DNA of 56,094 bases. Source: CAYHOI01 sp964358175 (GTDB lineage Bacteria > Margulisbacteria > Riflemargulisbacteria > GWF2-35-9). Under the pieces are notes generated by a model that saw only the letters and a program-made list of their open reading frames with translations, did not search any database and had not been told where the DNA came from. Shown here one piece after another: positions 29,506 to 40,229 of the stretch (positions within the stretch are counted from its first letter, which is position 1; each line of letters starts with the position of its first letter). Both the position numbers and the translations under genes were made by a program. Location of the stretch: the NCBI GenBank assembly GCA_964358175.1, contig CAYHOI010000002.1, forward strand, positions 1 through 56,094. The letters run 5' to 3'.

Positions 29506-32500
29506 AGGTATTTTTTTCTGCTGAAGCAGGGTATAAGTTAACATATTGCCTCCTAATCCCTTTTGCGACATTGGGTCTGCGAGTTCGAATCATGGTAGAA
29601 TGTAGCTTTTCGTAGACCTCTGGGGGATCTTCTTGGCTTGTTATCAGATCATGATAATATCCTTCGGCTAATTGGAACTCCTCGTTTTTAAACAGAGTAT
29701 CCGCGAGTGTTTTTCTGTTTGTTAAACAGGCTTGAACATTTGGCCTCTCGAACATTGTTGAGGCCTCTGACTGCATGGACGCTGGGAGTAACGCCATAAG
29801 CTGTTTTTCAAGAACCTCTCCCTGTGTACCGGATACCTGTTTAACCAGAGCCATCGCTTTAATCAAATTAGCCTCTTCCAGGGGTTGCCTGCTCAAAAGC
29901 TGTTTTGCCTGGTCTTCAGCGGTTTTTCCAACAATGGGCGTACTGATCGACTTGGACTGTTTTGCTGCCAATTCTTTGTAATATTGATAAGCACTTACTG
30001 GATTGAAATCTGCTCGGGCTTCTCGGAATTTATTCCATTTTAATTTTACTGCGGTAAGATTGGGCAGGCGGGCAAACATGTGTTCAGCTCCGGCTGAGGC
30101 CAAGCCCATAGCCAACCATTTTGCCGCTGAAGTGATAACCGCTGAGTCCATGATAAAGGGCATAAAGGATTGAAGTCCCTGGAGTATTCCAAACGTCGTC
30201 ATGATTCGAAGTGCGATTCGAGGCGGTCCGGTCCAGCCCCGAAGCAGTGTGTTGAGCTCGCGCTGTTTGCTCAGCTTGACTACATGGCTGGCTCCACCTT
30301 TTCCGATGGCCTCAGCAGTCTCTAGGTAGACGCTCCGACGTAGTGACCAAAAAGACATAATAGAGCTAACGAGAAGATTGGTAATCGGATTGCCTTCTGC
30401 ACCTCCCATGAATCTGGAGGCAAGAATCGCTTGCTCTATGCCGCCAACCTGAAGCATTGTTCGAACCCATCCGAGGTAATAAGCTCCACTTGTGTCTTTC
30501 TTTCGCTTAAACATGTTGAATCCCATAAGCTGGTGGGCATAGGATGTTGCCGCAAGATCATTAACCGCGTCGGCATGGTCAATGGTTGGCGTAAAGATTT
30601 GATACTTGGCTTTATGAACAATAAAGTCATTCTCAATCATCTTTCGCAGATAAAAATAGGTCATCGCGTGGGTCATCGAGGCCTGTCTTCGGCTAAAGCC
30701 TTGATTACGGATGGTGGCTGCGTGCAGGTAATGCATGAGAACTGTATTCATTATTGAGATAAGCGCAAAAATAGTCCCAAATCCAATATCGGTAAAACTC
30801 GTGAGATTGTACGAAGTAGCCACAGGCCATGAAAGGATGCTCGAATTGAATAAAAGGTAGGCAATAGAGAAGATGGGCATCAATGCTTCCAGGAGAAAAA
30901 GGGTTACATAATTTCCCTGATTAATCGTTTTCTCCTGAGCATGCAAGTGAACCTTCTGTGCGAATCTGACTGCCCACGTTCTATGTTTTGACATGTTAAA
31001 ATAAGTGATCCATCGTCCTGTAAATTGGTCTTGTTTTACCTTTGAGCTGGATTCACGAGGATTGTGGCTCGTCTGGTAGTTGATGCTTTGTACCATGGTG
31101 CTAAAAATCATTTGGGTGGAGAGCATGAAGGAATCCTCCAATGCTTCATGATACCCTTGTGTTTTAAGTAATTCGTACGTGGTTCTCTCCAGTTGTGAGG
31201 TGGTACGCATTTTCGAGGCACGCTTTAGCGAATAATATTTTTTGTGGAACTCAGGATCGGCTAAACTTAGATGTGCATCACGTATGTTGCTGTATTTGGT
31301 CCTAAACAAAGCCGCCAGTCCAAAAGCAACAAATTCTGCTGATCTTTGGGCAATCGGCGGCCCCAGAGAGAATGCCTCGACCGGCGGGAAGAGTGCTGAG
31401 AATCCCATCGTAAAGAGTTGCAGGAAGCCCATCACAGCCGCATAAGTGATTAGCTCTTTCGTATTGGTGGCTAAGACTCGCTTCATTTGCCGATACTCCT
31501 CAGCAGCAAGAGGATCATTTGGATTGGCTTTGAACGCTTTTCTGGCTTTGTAGCTCGCAAGGAGGCCGAAGCCGTTTTGCTTTGTCAACATGGTCAGTCC
31601 GATTTTTCGCATCGCATACCAGCCCATTACAAAGGCGAGCGGGGCAACGGCTGGGAAAAGAGGCGCAACGATTGCAAGAATGGCGAGCGGGACAAGGAAT
31701 CCGGCTATTCCACTGTCAAGTATGCCATGATACAGATATCGAACTATTTTATCAGCAACTGTCTTTTCATCGTCTGCTAGGTTGGAATTTCCCATTCTAA
31801 CGCCATACTCACGAAAGGATGCTCCTGTGAAGAAGGATAAAGAACTTTTGAGGATTCCGTTTGGCCCCCAGGATTTTGGCAGGAAGGCTAACGATGCTTT
31901 GGCCAGACGGCGTGTGATAGCCGTCTCTGTGTAGGAATCTTGTGTTTCCAGGTATTGATCATAGAAAGTGAGTTCCGTAATCGATTGATTGAAATAGGCA
32001 TTACATCCCTGGGGGAAAGTCGTTCGAAACGAACTTCGAGGACCGCCAGCTCCGTCTTTATGCTGATTAAATACGACGTTTTGTATCTCAAAAGCGGTAT
32101 TTATATTGAAAAACGCAGGGCCGGTAAAATCCACTTTCCCCTGAAAAGTTTCATGGCCATAAATGGTTGTATCCAGACGGCGATCCTCTTCAAAAAAATA
32201 ATTGACGAAACCGTTGAGTTTTTGCGTGTCTTCTGTTCGAACATTGTCTCGGTCTGTCTGAAAGTAGCTGTGTGTAATTTTGCTAAAGGAGGAGACGACA
32301 TGACCGTTTTCGTCATAGATATCTGTTATCCCAGCTTGTTCATAGTGTGCAGTGGGAAATATCTTTGCAGTTAATGCATAATTAAAACGTTCATCCACCT
32401 CACCATCTGCATTTAGGCATTCCACCTCGCTAGCGGCCTGATCAAGAACCTGCGAGACAATATCTGTAATTTCTCGTCGCGGGGTGTCCGGGGAGATACC

Positions 32501-35500
32501 GCTAAGCCAGTCGCTTTTATCCGCAGTCTTGGCAAGCTTCGAGAAATAATCCATCCAGGGAGCCTTAACGCCCTCATGGGTGATGGTGTTTGGCATCCAG
32601 TGGGTGTCCATCTTAAACCCTTTGCGCGAGCTTTCGTGAGCCAGAATCTCCTCCAATCTACGCGGACGAGTAAAGACAACCTCCGTACGCGTGGTCTGGA
32701 ACTGTGGCATAACCGGCACGAAATGGCTAATGGCTTCCTTGGTTTCGTCCCCGATTGTGCGTGGTTCCCATGCAGCTGTCTGGACATGCCATGGGAGCTT
32801 GGTCCACTGGCCATTGACCTTGCGGGTGAAGTGTAAGTGCATAAATTCTTCCGAGTTTTGTTCAACACGTTTTGCAAGTTGCCCCAGAATCTCACTCAGA
32901 TTTTGTTTATTACGATTGACGAAATCTTCCTGAGTTATTTGGGGATCCATTTCATCCAAAACCTGTTCGATGCATGTATCCAGAAAAGATATTTCTTCGA
33001 CAGTTAAATTTTTTGCCTTATATCGTTCCAGGAATTGCTGACCTAATTGTTTGGTTGCTCTGAGCAGCGCTTCTTTTGCCGGTGCGTAAAAGGTTCCTTG
33101 ATAGTAATCCGAGTAAATTGCCCCCTCTTTTTTGGATTCTTTAATTGCTTTTTGAACAGCCTCATCCTCATTTTCGGTAAAGTTGTAGAAAGCCAGGTTT
33201 TTCAGAATGGTTTCTCGTGAACCAGCCCGGGTTGCACCACGGATTTTGGCGAGATGGAAAGTGAGTTGGTTAATCGTAGCTCTTGCCTCCTTAATGAGTT
33301 CAAGATCATTAGCGTGCTTTGCTTTAATATGCTCCTCAATGAACGAGATGATCGATTCAACATCAATTGATCCTGGCTTAGACCCTTTGTTGAACTCTAG
33401 GTATTTCTTATGGAGAGCGTCCATCTCAACTTCAAAAGCTTTGTTTTGAATTGTTTTAGGTAAAAATCTATGATCAAAGCTTGAGAGCTGCTTGCTAACA
33501 AGATGAAAGGCTATCGCATTGACTTCGCTTTTTGCATGAAGTTGTTTGGCCTTTTTCTCATCTGATTCCATCAGCCCTACATTGTGAGCAATTTGTTTTT
33601 TGATTTCAGAGGTGATCCAATCTTTAAGTACCCACTTCCCTTTTCCACGATTGATCGAGGTCTCCTCTATGTAGCTCATCAGGACGTTCTGTATCTGAGA
33701 AAGGTCAATTTTCTCTAACTTCTGGTCATCGTACTTCTTTTTTGTGATTTTCTCATATAGGTTTCTTGCCTCATTGAATGTTTCCAGTTCTTGATTCTCA
33801 ATAACATAAGTAGCGTCAAGGGCTTTATGCTGGATTTCTCGTAAGGCAAAGAGGATATTTTTGGTGGTATCCATGCCGTGGCTTCGAACTGCCATTTCAG
33901 CGGCGATTTCTTCGAGCCTCGTGATGATCATTTCCTTTTTACCTTTGTTATCCTTCGGTGCACGGTATAGAATGGCGTCTTCTAAATTCCAGCCCTCTAC
34001 CAGTTTTTTTACAACTTCTGGAATGTTCTCATTTTTGCTTAGAGCTGTAGCAAGAGTTTGATAGATATTCTCCGTGGTGATGCCACGAGCATTCTTCTCC
34101 TGGAATCGGTTATCTCCAGGGAAGGCAATATTCTGAACGATAAGTTCGAGGGGCTTGGCGATCTCGCCGCATTGATGCCATACCCCTGTTTTTTCGGAAA
34201 CCCACTTGGTGAGCATGAACCGGGTTAAAAAACCTCCTTGTTTCGCGATGGTGTTTCCGGTGGTCATATCATTGTTCGCTCCACCTTTGGATCCGATACT
34301 GTCATGATTTTGTCCTAGGATGTGAAAAACATAGTTGGCAAGATTGTTTTCTTTACGATTGGCCAGACGAATTCGTTTGGCAATCTCTGGGTCTCCCGGG
34401 GGTCGCTTCAAGTGACCATTCCGAACAGCACTAATAATCTTCTTGATATCAACTGCTTGTCGGGTACGATCCATTTGACGCCAGCCTTCCAGGATCAACT
34501 TCTCCACAGAAGCCTCGTTGGTCAGACCATTTCGGATTTTGATAAACGTTTCTTCGTTAAGCTCGTCCTCTGTCCCCAATATTTCATAGATCTTGCTCGC
34601 AACTGGAGCGGCCAGTTCAGTGGGTATTTTGTTTTGGTAATGATCGATGGTTGGAAGTTTGAGCCCGTATAGTCGCTGATTGATGGTGGTGATTTGTTTC
34701 TTCTTATGACCAAGGCTCACCACATGATTTCTGACGGATGCTTGTAATTTACTGAGCACTTCGCCTCCGGTTATTTCTGAGAGCAAATCACCTCCGGTTG
34801 CAAGTGTTTCAAGAATGACCAAAAAATTATTAAGCTCTTCACGGGCAATCTTAAAATCACTTTGCAATTGATTTAGTTTTTTTTTCTCCTCATCAGTCAA
34901 TTCCCGCTGTCGTTGTTCAGATTCCAGCCTCATGAGCTGCTCTTTCATCTTGAACATTCGTTCATTTACCTTGTCGAGTATCGGTCGTATGATCAACTGT
35001 GTACGTTCCTTAACAATAGTTTGCTCTGCCTTACTCCGGATTTTCATATCTTCCCCTAAAAGGACTTTGGTCACGAGCGTTTGCAATTCCTCAAACGTAA
35101 AGAAGTATCCGTAAAATTTGAAGACCCCGTCATTTTTATTGGAAACGCCAATGTCAACCGCTTTTTCCATGGCATCGAGAAGATCTGATGTGTGTTGTTT
35201 AAAGTTTTTTAAGCCCTCAAGCTGTACCAGTTTTCTAGCCAGGGCAGTGAGTCTTTCTTTTTCTTTTTTGGTTAATTTTCGTTTTTTTTCATCGGCATGG
35301 AGCTGATTGATAGCCTTTGCTGTAACCTCGGAGTTCTCAGTGATTGCTGTACCTGTTTTTTCAAACACCTCTGCCAAGGTTTGATCAAGATCCTTCTTCG
35401 AGGCCAGGTATCTGTCCTGTGTGATCTTGAAGCGATTGCCACTTAACACTTTACCCTGCTTATCACGTTCCCTTAAATCTGCAAGTCGGATAGGCAGGAG

Positions 35501-38500
35501 TTCTTCCTGCACAAATCGCACCAGACTCTCTTCAAGTTCTCCTCCCAGATTGAGCTTGCCTTTCCCACTTTTATGGTATTTTTCTGTGAGATTTCCCTTC
35601 TCGTCAATGTATCCATGCTTTCTTAGCACTTCCCAGATATCTGTTGAAGTCAAGGGGCGTCCATTGTGCATTCGATTAAGTATAAGATGTTCAAATGTAT
35701 TCTTTCCAACCGTGAGGCTGAATGCGTCGCTTAGCTCGTTAAGCGCATCTATATTGCGTGCAGTTTGCTGACTGACGCCATTGACGGATTCAAAGCGCGC
35801 GTCATGTTGCTCCATGTGAAGATCCACGGCTTGCTTCGCGCATTTCCAGGCGAGACCGTCAATTTGCCCTTTTTTGTAGTAACGTTCTCCTTCAAGAAAG
35901 GTTTTGGCAATAGCCTGAGTTTTCTTGCGAAGGATCGCTTCTTTTTGCGAACGAATTTTCATCCAGATTTGCTCATCAGTGAATGTCGCAACGCTATTAA
36001 TCTGAATTCCCTTTACAAGTTTGCCCGAAAAAAGGTCGCGATGTTCACGTGCATCAAAAATATAGTCTGAAATGGTTTTGCTCATTTCAACGGCCAGATC
36101 CATAACCTTACCGGAATGCATAAACTTTAATCCATTGTTGTTGTGGAGCATCTCACGGAGGATGCTTTCGTAGGTAGAGGCTCTACCGAGGAGCACTCTG
36201 TTGAGCTGTCCCTCTTGGTCAAATAAGGTAAAAAGTCGCTTGTTCTCATCCAGAATATTGATGGGCAAATGGTAATGGACGGCTCCCTCAAGTTGTTTTT
36301 GCCACAAATGGACTTCCTCTATCGTCTTGTTGTCTTCTTTTGAAAGTTCAAGGTCTTTCTGAAAGGAAGGTTCCCGCTGTGCATTAACGAATTTCTTGTA
36401 ATTCTTAGCCATTTCGGGATGTCCCTCGGTAAAAAGAGCCGAAAGAAGCTCCAGCTCAAGCTGAGCCAGGGTACGATCGCAGGCGTCATTTTCAGCTGAT
36501 TTTTTTAAAACCTCTGCATTTACTCCTTGATTTTCATCACTTTTTTTGTGTGCGGCGAGGATTTCCTTGTTGAGGAGCGCGCTGTAGCCAGAGGTGTCAA
36601 TTTTGAAACGAGTAAAGACTTTGTGTAAGTAGGAGTCTTTCGGGGGTGAAAAGCAACTATCAGCCCAGTCACCCTTGTGAAGCTTATCTCTCAGGTCATC
36701 TCGCATTTTTGCCCACTCCACAAGGGTTTTGGTGGTATAACAATCCTCACGGCTAACCAGGAGCGTTCGCTTTGTATTGGCTAGGTCTTGGTGAATTGTG
36801 TCCAGTTGATCAAAAATCAGTTCGCGTCCCTCGCTACCGTTGGCGACATAGCTATTCGTAGCGAGTCCGGCAGTGTTTTGAATAGACTGAGCGTTGTCTT
36901 GGATATCCTTAATAATTTTCGCTGAATTTTCAGCACTCATTTGATAACGATCCTGCATAGCCTGAACCAAATCAGCTTCTTCCTGCGGTTCAAGGCGAAT
37001 GCCATGCAACATTTTTTGTCCAAGATCCGCAATAAGTTCTTCGGCACCGGTGTGGATTCTGACCCGCTTAATAAAATTATATGCGATGGCTCGTGAATAC
37101 ATGGGATCCAGCCCCTTACCCCAAAACTTCAAATAGTTGTTGCTGGCCTTATTGCCAAGTTCTTCAAATACGTCGGCCATACAGTCATCCTTTTTCTCAC
37201 GTAGGAAATCGAGGAAAACCTCGTACTCATCCTCTTTCAGGCCACCCTCCTCCATAAGTTTTGGCTTAATCATATTTTCCATGATCTCCTCAAGTTTGTT
37301 GTGAAGAATAAATTCTTTGGCGGTACAGCTCTCTAGGATAGAAGGCAGATACTTCTTCATAACCGCCGCGATGATTCTAGCTCTGTCTGGGGAAAGCGCA
37401 GCCCCATTCTGAGTGCAAAGAATTCCCATGAGGCGTTCCATGGTTTTTTTAACGGCAATGGTGCCATGGGGAAATTTGTTGTTGGCACCGAACATGTAGT
37501 AAAGTGCCTTGTAAACGCCGGCCAATGAAAAGCTTGCCGGGTCAAAACCAGATTCTGACTCCTGAATGGACTGCATAAGAAGCTCTAAGCCACTTTGATC
37601 GAGGGGGACGAGGGATAAATTTTGTGAACATTTCAATACATTTACATCATTTTTTTCAAGGTTTTGCTCTGGCTCGTACAGTTCATAGGGTTTGGGCGGC
37701 AAATCAAGAATTGCTCGTATCCGTTCATTGAGCACTCTGCCAACAGAGATGGTTTTGGTAAATTCAAAGGGTTGCGAGAGGTTGCTGAGGATACTATTCC
37801 CAGAACCTGTCAGCATCAGCGCGATTTCCTGCATACCATTCCACATCCGTTCCCAGAGCAAACGCTTTCGTTTGTCAGGTTCAATTCCATCAAATGCATT
37901 GTACAAGGTGCCAGATCGCATTCGGTGCATGAGATTTCGATCAAGAATGGGCATGAGCGGAGCCCACTTTTGTTGCCCATCCATGAGAACCTGTTTCGCA
38001 TATATTTTAGTGTCTACACCGTAGAAGATTAGTGCCAGAGAGAAAGCAAAGCTTCCCACCTGTTGCGCTACAGAGATGTCTGAATTGGTTAGGAACATTG
38101 CCATAACCATGGCAGTCTGGAGTAGAGCCAGGGAAATGTGAACCCAGCCCAGCGCAAGGAGCCACTTGCGCGTTTTTTGCGGCCAGTACGGCAAGGGCGA
38201 TTCAATTCTATTATTGACCAACTCACGGTAAGGCATGTTCTTCTCTGCGGTGAAGGCAGCTTGACCCTGTGCAATCCTGTCATCGCTTATTTTGAGTTCC
38301 TTTTGAGTTCCGAATACTTTTGGACGCCGCAAGATCCGCTGTACCCGAATGTGATCTTCCAGCTCCGGCGGCAGACAAGTCATTGCCGACTGTGAACTGA
38401 CCTTATGTTCCGCGAGAGACTTCAGCACTTTCTCATTGCCTGCAAGACGTGAGACAGAGAAGCCTAATGTGGTCTCTGAGACCTTATCGAGTCCAATGAG

Positions 38501-40126
38501 GATATTAATCCAGCTATACCATTTCAAATCGTGATTAACGACGGCTTTATTCTCCTCCGCGTGTTCAACACTGGACTCAGGAGAGGTCATTTTCTCAAGG
38601 ACAGTTTTCAGTGCCGCAGTTTGGTAAGCATTTGAATACTTCTTGACCACATGAGTGGTAATCTCAATTTTCTTTTGAGTGCACATTTTTTCAAACAAAA
38701 TGATGAAGTCTTCCTTTTGGGAGTTCCACAGCGTGGATACTTCTTCTTTTGTAAAAAAAGTCTTTGTGTCATGTGCATGGTATTCTTTGAATGCGTAGGC
38801 ACCCTGGGACTGAGTACTTGTGGCATATCGGACAAAGAGTAGCTTGAGCTTCAGTGCGTCAGCTATATTTTCGGCAGTAAGGGATTCACTAGTAAGATTC
38901 AAAGCCTTGTGGTCGGCTGAATCTACGCCTGCAGCTAAAACAATAGGCAGGTGGGTAGTATAGCTATGCTGTTCAACCAAGTAGCTCTGCCTGATGAGTT
39001 CATCCACCTCGGCTTTGTCCCCGATAATGTTTCGGGCATTATCCCAGAGTGAGGTTATCTGGTTCTTGAGTACAGGAAGATCGTCGACTCTTGCGGTGAA
39101 CATGACCAGATGATTCGCGAACTTGTCCTGGAAGGATTCCTCTGTGCATTCGTTTGCGATGGACTTTACCTGAACCAAGGGATCTTCGGCATTAATAATG
39201 CGCTGGAGTGTTTCGGCATGCTTTGAGGCCTGGTCAAGGATATGGAGCGAGAGATAGCCCTCACCGGACGCGCCTGCTATATCGCAAGAGGTGAACAAAT
39301 AGAGCCAGTCGAAGAAGATCTTCTTTTGCTGTTCATCGGAAAGGATTTCCTTTAGTTGATTTCGAACACTCTGAGTGAGTCCATCTACTCTTGGGTTATT
39401 ATCAAACATTTTCATCAGCTCAGCGTGACTTCCATTAATATTTGTGGATCCAATGAGCTGATGGAAATAGATGAGAGGCAGGGTGAATTTATTATGATTC
39501 GCAAAGGTTGTGTCATAGCGTTTCAATAATCCACTATAGTAGACTGTCTTGGCAGAATATGGTGCGTGCTGGACGTTTGTGACTATTTTAAAAAGATCAT
39601 GGGTGGAAAAGAGAAGATTAGGATAGTCCGGGTTTTGCTGATAGATAGCAAGAAGTCTACGAAAATGCGCAAGAATACGAGGCATATCCTGTTCTCTGTA
39701 TCCCAATCGTGTTAGGCCAAGTCTTTTTCGATTATTGTCCGTGCACATTTTGAGATAGGCTTCAGTCAATGCTTTGTCGTGTTGATCGCTTTCAAGCCCC
39801 TTGATTGAATCGGAAAGCGTTTTCAGATCCTCAGAATATGTAAACATGTATTGACGATGATGATCGTATTTCACGCGACTTTTGGAGTCGTCAGACCCCA
39901 CGTGTCTCGGAGTGGCCGTCTCGTTGCACTCTGCGCCAGAGTCTAACCACTTTTTGTTCATCAAGAAAGAAGCGGCCTCGTTGTGAATATAGGCATCTTC
40001 CACCCGTGCATCATATTTCCCCGTGTGGGCTGGCAGTACCGAGACTGCCAATGGTTGGAGGTGCGGACTCGTCGGGGGAGAGATCCCCGCTTTTGCAATA
40101 GCACTAACTAATTTATATCTGCTCAT
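29504..40126 (-). CDS. giant membrane protein (3540 aa)
   Basis: The largest gene of the block. A hydrophobic pair lies near residues 650-705 (WLLALGWVHISLALLQTAMV... and VGSFAFSLALIFYG). After about 2000 mostly charged helical residues, with coiled-coil stretches such as RLESEQRQRELTDEEKKKL near 1735, a C-terminal membrane region follows: hydrophobic segments near 2800-2838, 2889-2918, 3070-3135 (at least two) and 3305-3350. This layout gives a large soluble domain between two membrane anchors. Before the C-terminal membrane part, residues 2500-2760 are mixed alpha/beta and could hold an enzyme, but I see no motif I trust. There is no signal peptide and no Shine-Dalgarno; the promoter -10 box ends 6 bases before the ATG. 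Probably an inner-membrane component of the giant-protein system. Confidence 0.75.
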   Translation of the reverse strand: MSRYKLVSAIAKAGISPPTSPHLQPLAVSVLPAHTGKYDARVEDAYIHNEAASFLMNKKWLDSGAECNETATPRHVGSDDSKSRVKYDHHRQYMFTYSEDLKTLSDSIKGLESDQHDKALTEAYLKMCTDNNRKRLGLTRLGYREQDMPRILAHFRRLLAIYQQNPDYPNLLFSTHDLFKIVTNVQHAPYSAKTVYYSGLLKRYDTTFANHNKFTLPLIYFHQLIGSTNINGSHAELMKMFDNNPRVDGLTQSVRNQLKEILSDEQQKKIFFDWLYLFTSCDIAGASGEGYLSLHILDQASKHAETLQRIINAEDPLVQVKSIANECTEESFQDKFANHLVMFTARVDDLPVLKNQITSLWDNARNIIGDKAEVDELIRQSYLVEQHSYTTHLPIVLAAGVDSADHKALNLTSESLTAENIADALKLKLLFVRYATSTQSQGAYAFKEYHAHDTKTFFTKEEVSTLWNSQKEDFIILFEKMCTQKKIEITTHVVKKYSNAYQTAALKTVLEKMTSPESSVEHAEENKAVVNHDLKWYSWINILIGLDKVSETTLGFSVSRLAGNEKVLKSLAEHKVSSQSAMTCLPPELEDHIRVQRILRRPKVFGTQKELKISDDRIAQGQAAFTAEKNMPYRELVNNRIESPLPYWPQKTRKWLLALGWVHISLALLQTAMVMAMFLTNSDISVAQQVGSFAFSLALIFYGVDTKIYAKQVLMDGQQKWAPLMPILDRNLMHRMRSGTLYNAFDGIEPDKRKRLLWERMWNGMQEIALMLTGSGNSILSNLSQPFEFTKTISVGRVLNERIRAILDLPPKPYELYEPEQNLEKNDVNVLKCSQNLSLVPLDQSGLELLMQSIQESESGFDPASFSLAGVYKALYYMFGANNKFPHGTIAVKKTMERLMGILCTQNGAALSPDRARIIAAVMKKYLPSILESCTAKEFILHNKLEEIMENMIKPKLMEEGGLKEDEYEVFLDFLREKKDDCMADVFEELGNKASNNYLKFWGKGLDPMYSRAIAYNFIKRVRIHTGAEELIADLGQKMLHGIRLEPQEEADLVQAMQDRYQMSAENSAKIIKDIQDNAQSIQNTAGLATNSYVANGSEGRELIFDQLDTIHQDLANTKRTLLVSREDCYTTKTLVEWAKMRDDLRDKLHKGDWADSCFSPPKDSYLHKVFTRFKIDTSGYSALLNKEILAAHKKSDENQGVNAEVLKKSAENDACDRTLAQLELELLSALFTEGHPEMAKNYKKFVNAQREPSFQKDLELSKEDNKTIEEVHLWQKQLEGAVHYHLPINILDENKRLFTLFDQEGQLNRVLLGRASTYESILREMLHNNNGLKFMHSGKVMDLAVEMSKTISDYIFDAREHRDLFSGKLVKGIQINSVATFTDEQIWMKIRSQKEAILRKKTQAIAKTFLEGERYYKKGQIDGLAWKCAKQAVDLHMEQHDARFESVNGVSQQTARNIDALNELSDAFSLTVGKNTFEHLILNRMHNGRPLTSTDIWEVLRKHGYIDEKGNLTEKYHKSGKGKLNLGGELEESLVRFVQEELLPIRLADLRERDKQGKVLSGNRFKITQDRYLASKKDLDQTLAEVFEKTGTAITENSEVTAKAINQLHADEKKRKLTKKEKERLTALARKLVQLEGLKNFKQHTSDLLDAMEKAVDIGVSNKNDGVFKFYGYFFTFEELQTLVTKVLLGEDMKIRSKAEQTIVKERTQLIIRPILDKVNERMFKMKEQLMRLESEQRQRELTDEEKKKLNQLQSDFKIAREELNNFLVILETLATGGDLLSEITGGEVLSKLQASVRNHVVSLGHKKKQITTINQRLYGLKLPTIDHYQNKIPTELAAPVASKIYEILGTEDELNEETFIKIRNGLTNEASVEKLILEGWRQMDRTRQAVDIKKIISAVRNGHLKRPPGDPEIAKRIRLANRKENNLANYVFHILGQNHDSIGSKGGANNDMTTGNTIAKQGGFLTRFMLTKWVSEKTGVWHQCGEIAKPLELIVQNIAFPGDNRFQEKNARGITTENIYQTLATALSKNENIPEVVKKLVEGWNLEDAILYRAPKDNKGKKEMIITRLEEIAAEMAVRSHGMDTTKNILFALREIQHKALDATYVIENQELETFNEARNLYEKITKKKYDDQKLEKIDLSQIQNVLMSYIEETSINRGKGKWVLKDWITSEIKKQIAHNVGLMESDEKKAKQLHAKSEVNAIAFHLVSKQLSSFDHRFLPKTIQNKAFEVEMDALHKKYLEFNKGSKPGSIDVESIISFIEEHIKAKHANDLELIKEARATINQLTFHLAKIRGATRAGSRETILKNLAFYNFTENEDEAVQKAIKESKKEGAIYSDYYQGTFYAPAKEALLRATKQLGQQFLERYKAKNLTVEEISFLDTCIEQVLDEMDPQITQEDFVNRNKQNLSEILGQLAKRVEQNSEEFMHLHFTRKVNGQWTKLPWHVQTAAWEPRTIGDETKEAISHFVPVMPQFQTTRTEVVFTRPRRLEEILAHESSRKGFKMDTHWMPNTITHEGVKAPWMDYFSKLAKTADKSDWLSGISPDTPRREITDIVSQVLDQAASEVECLNADGEVDERFNYALTAKIFPTAHYEQAGITDIYDENGHVVSSFSKITHSYFQTDRDNVRTEDTQKLNGFVNYFFEEDRRLDTTIYGHETFQGKVDFTGPAFFNINTAFEIQNVVFNQHKDGAGGPRSSFRTTFPQGCNAYFNQSITELTFYDQYLETQDSYTETAITRRLAKASLAFLPKSWGPNGILKSSLSFFTGASFREYGVRMGNSNLADDEKTVADKIVRYLYHGILDSGIAGFLVPLAILAIVAPLFPAVAPLAFVMGWYAMRKIGLTMLTKQNGFGLLASYKARKAFKANPNDPLAAEEYRQMKRVLATNTKELITYAAVMGFLQLFTMGFSALFPPVEAFSLGPPIAQRSAEFVAFGLAALFRTKYSNIRDAHLSLADPEFHKKYYSLKRASKMRTTSQLERTTYELLKTQGYHEALEDSFMLSTQMIFSTMVQSINYQTSHNPRESSSKVKQDQFTGRWITYFNMSKHRTWAVRFAQKVHLHAQEKTINQGNYVTLFLLEALMPIFSIAYLLFNSSILSWPVATSYNLTSFTDIGFGTIFALISIMNTVLMHYLHAATIRNQGFSRRQASMTHAMTYFYLRKMIENDFIVHKAKYQIFTPTIDHADAVNDLAATSYAHQLMGFNMFKRKKDTSGAYYLGWVRTMLQVGGIEQAILASRFMGGAEGNPITNLLVSSIMSFWSLRRSVYLETAEAIGKGGASHVVKLSKQRELNTLLRGWTGPPRIALRIMTTFGILQGLQSFMPFIMDSAVITSAAKWLAMGLASAGAEHMFARLPNLTAVKLKWNKFREARADFNPVSAYQYYKELAAKQSKSISTPIVGKTAEDQAKQLLSRQPLEEANLIKAMALVKQVSGTQGEVLEKQLMALLPASMQSEASTMFERPNVQACLTNRKTLADTLFKNEEFQLAEGYYHDLITSQEDPPEVYEKLHSTMIRTRRPNVAKGIRRQYVNLYPASAEKNT

Positions 40127-40132
40127 ATTAAT

Positions 40133-40159
40133 ATATCGGATAATATTTCCAGAAATTTC
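40133..40159 (-). promoter_or_regulatory. sigma-28-type promoter of the 3540-aa giant gene
   Basis: GAAATTTC (40152-40159), 11 bases, TCCGATAT (40133-40140). The following ATTAATATGAGC is nearly the same as CTTAATATGAGC after the promoter of the 2070-aa gene. The ATG begins 6 bases after the -10 box, so the mRNA should be leaderless. Confidence 0.7.
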
Positions 40160-40229
40160 ACCAATTATTGCAAAAATGTGGAAAATCTTGCATTTTCTTT
40201 ATCCTTTGGGTGATGTGCGGAGGGCCAGA

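Noticed and set aside
30960..32200. Processive GT2 glycosyltransferase (QxxRW-like QFTGRW, TED-like stretch) in the 3540-aa protein
   Set aside because: Spacing is QxxxRW, a membrane region separates the two stretches, and no DxD site is convincing.
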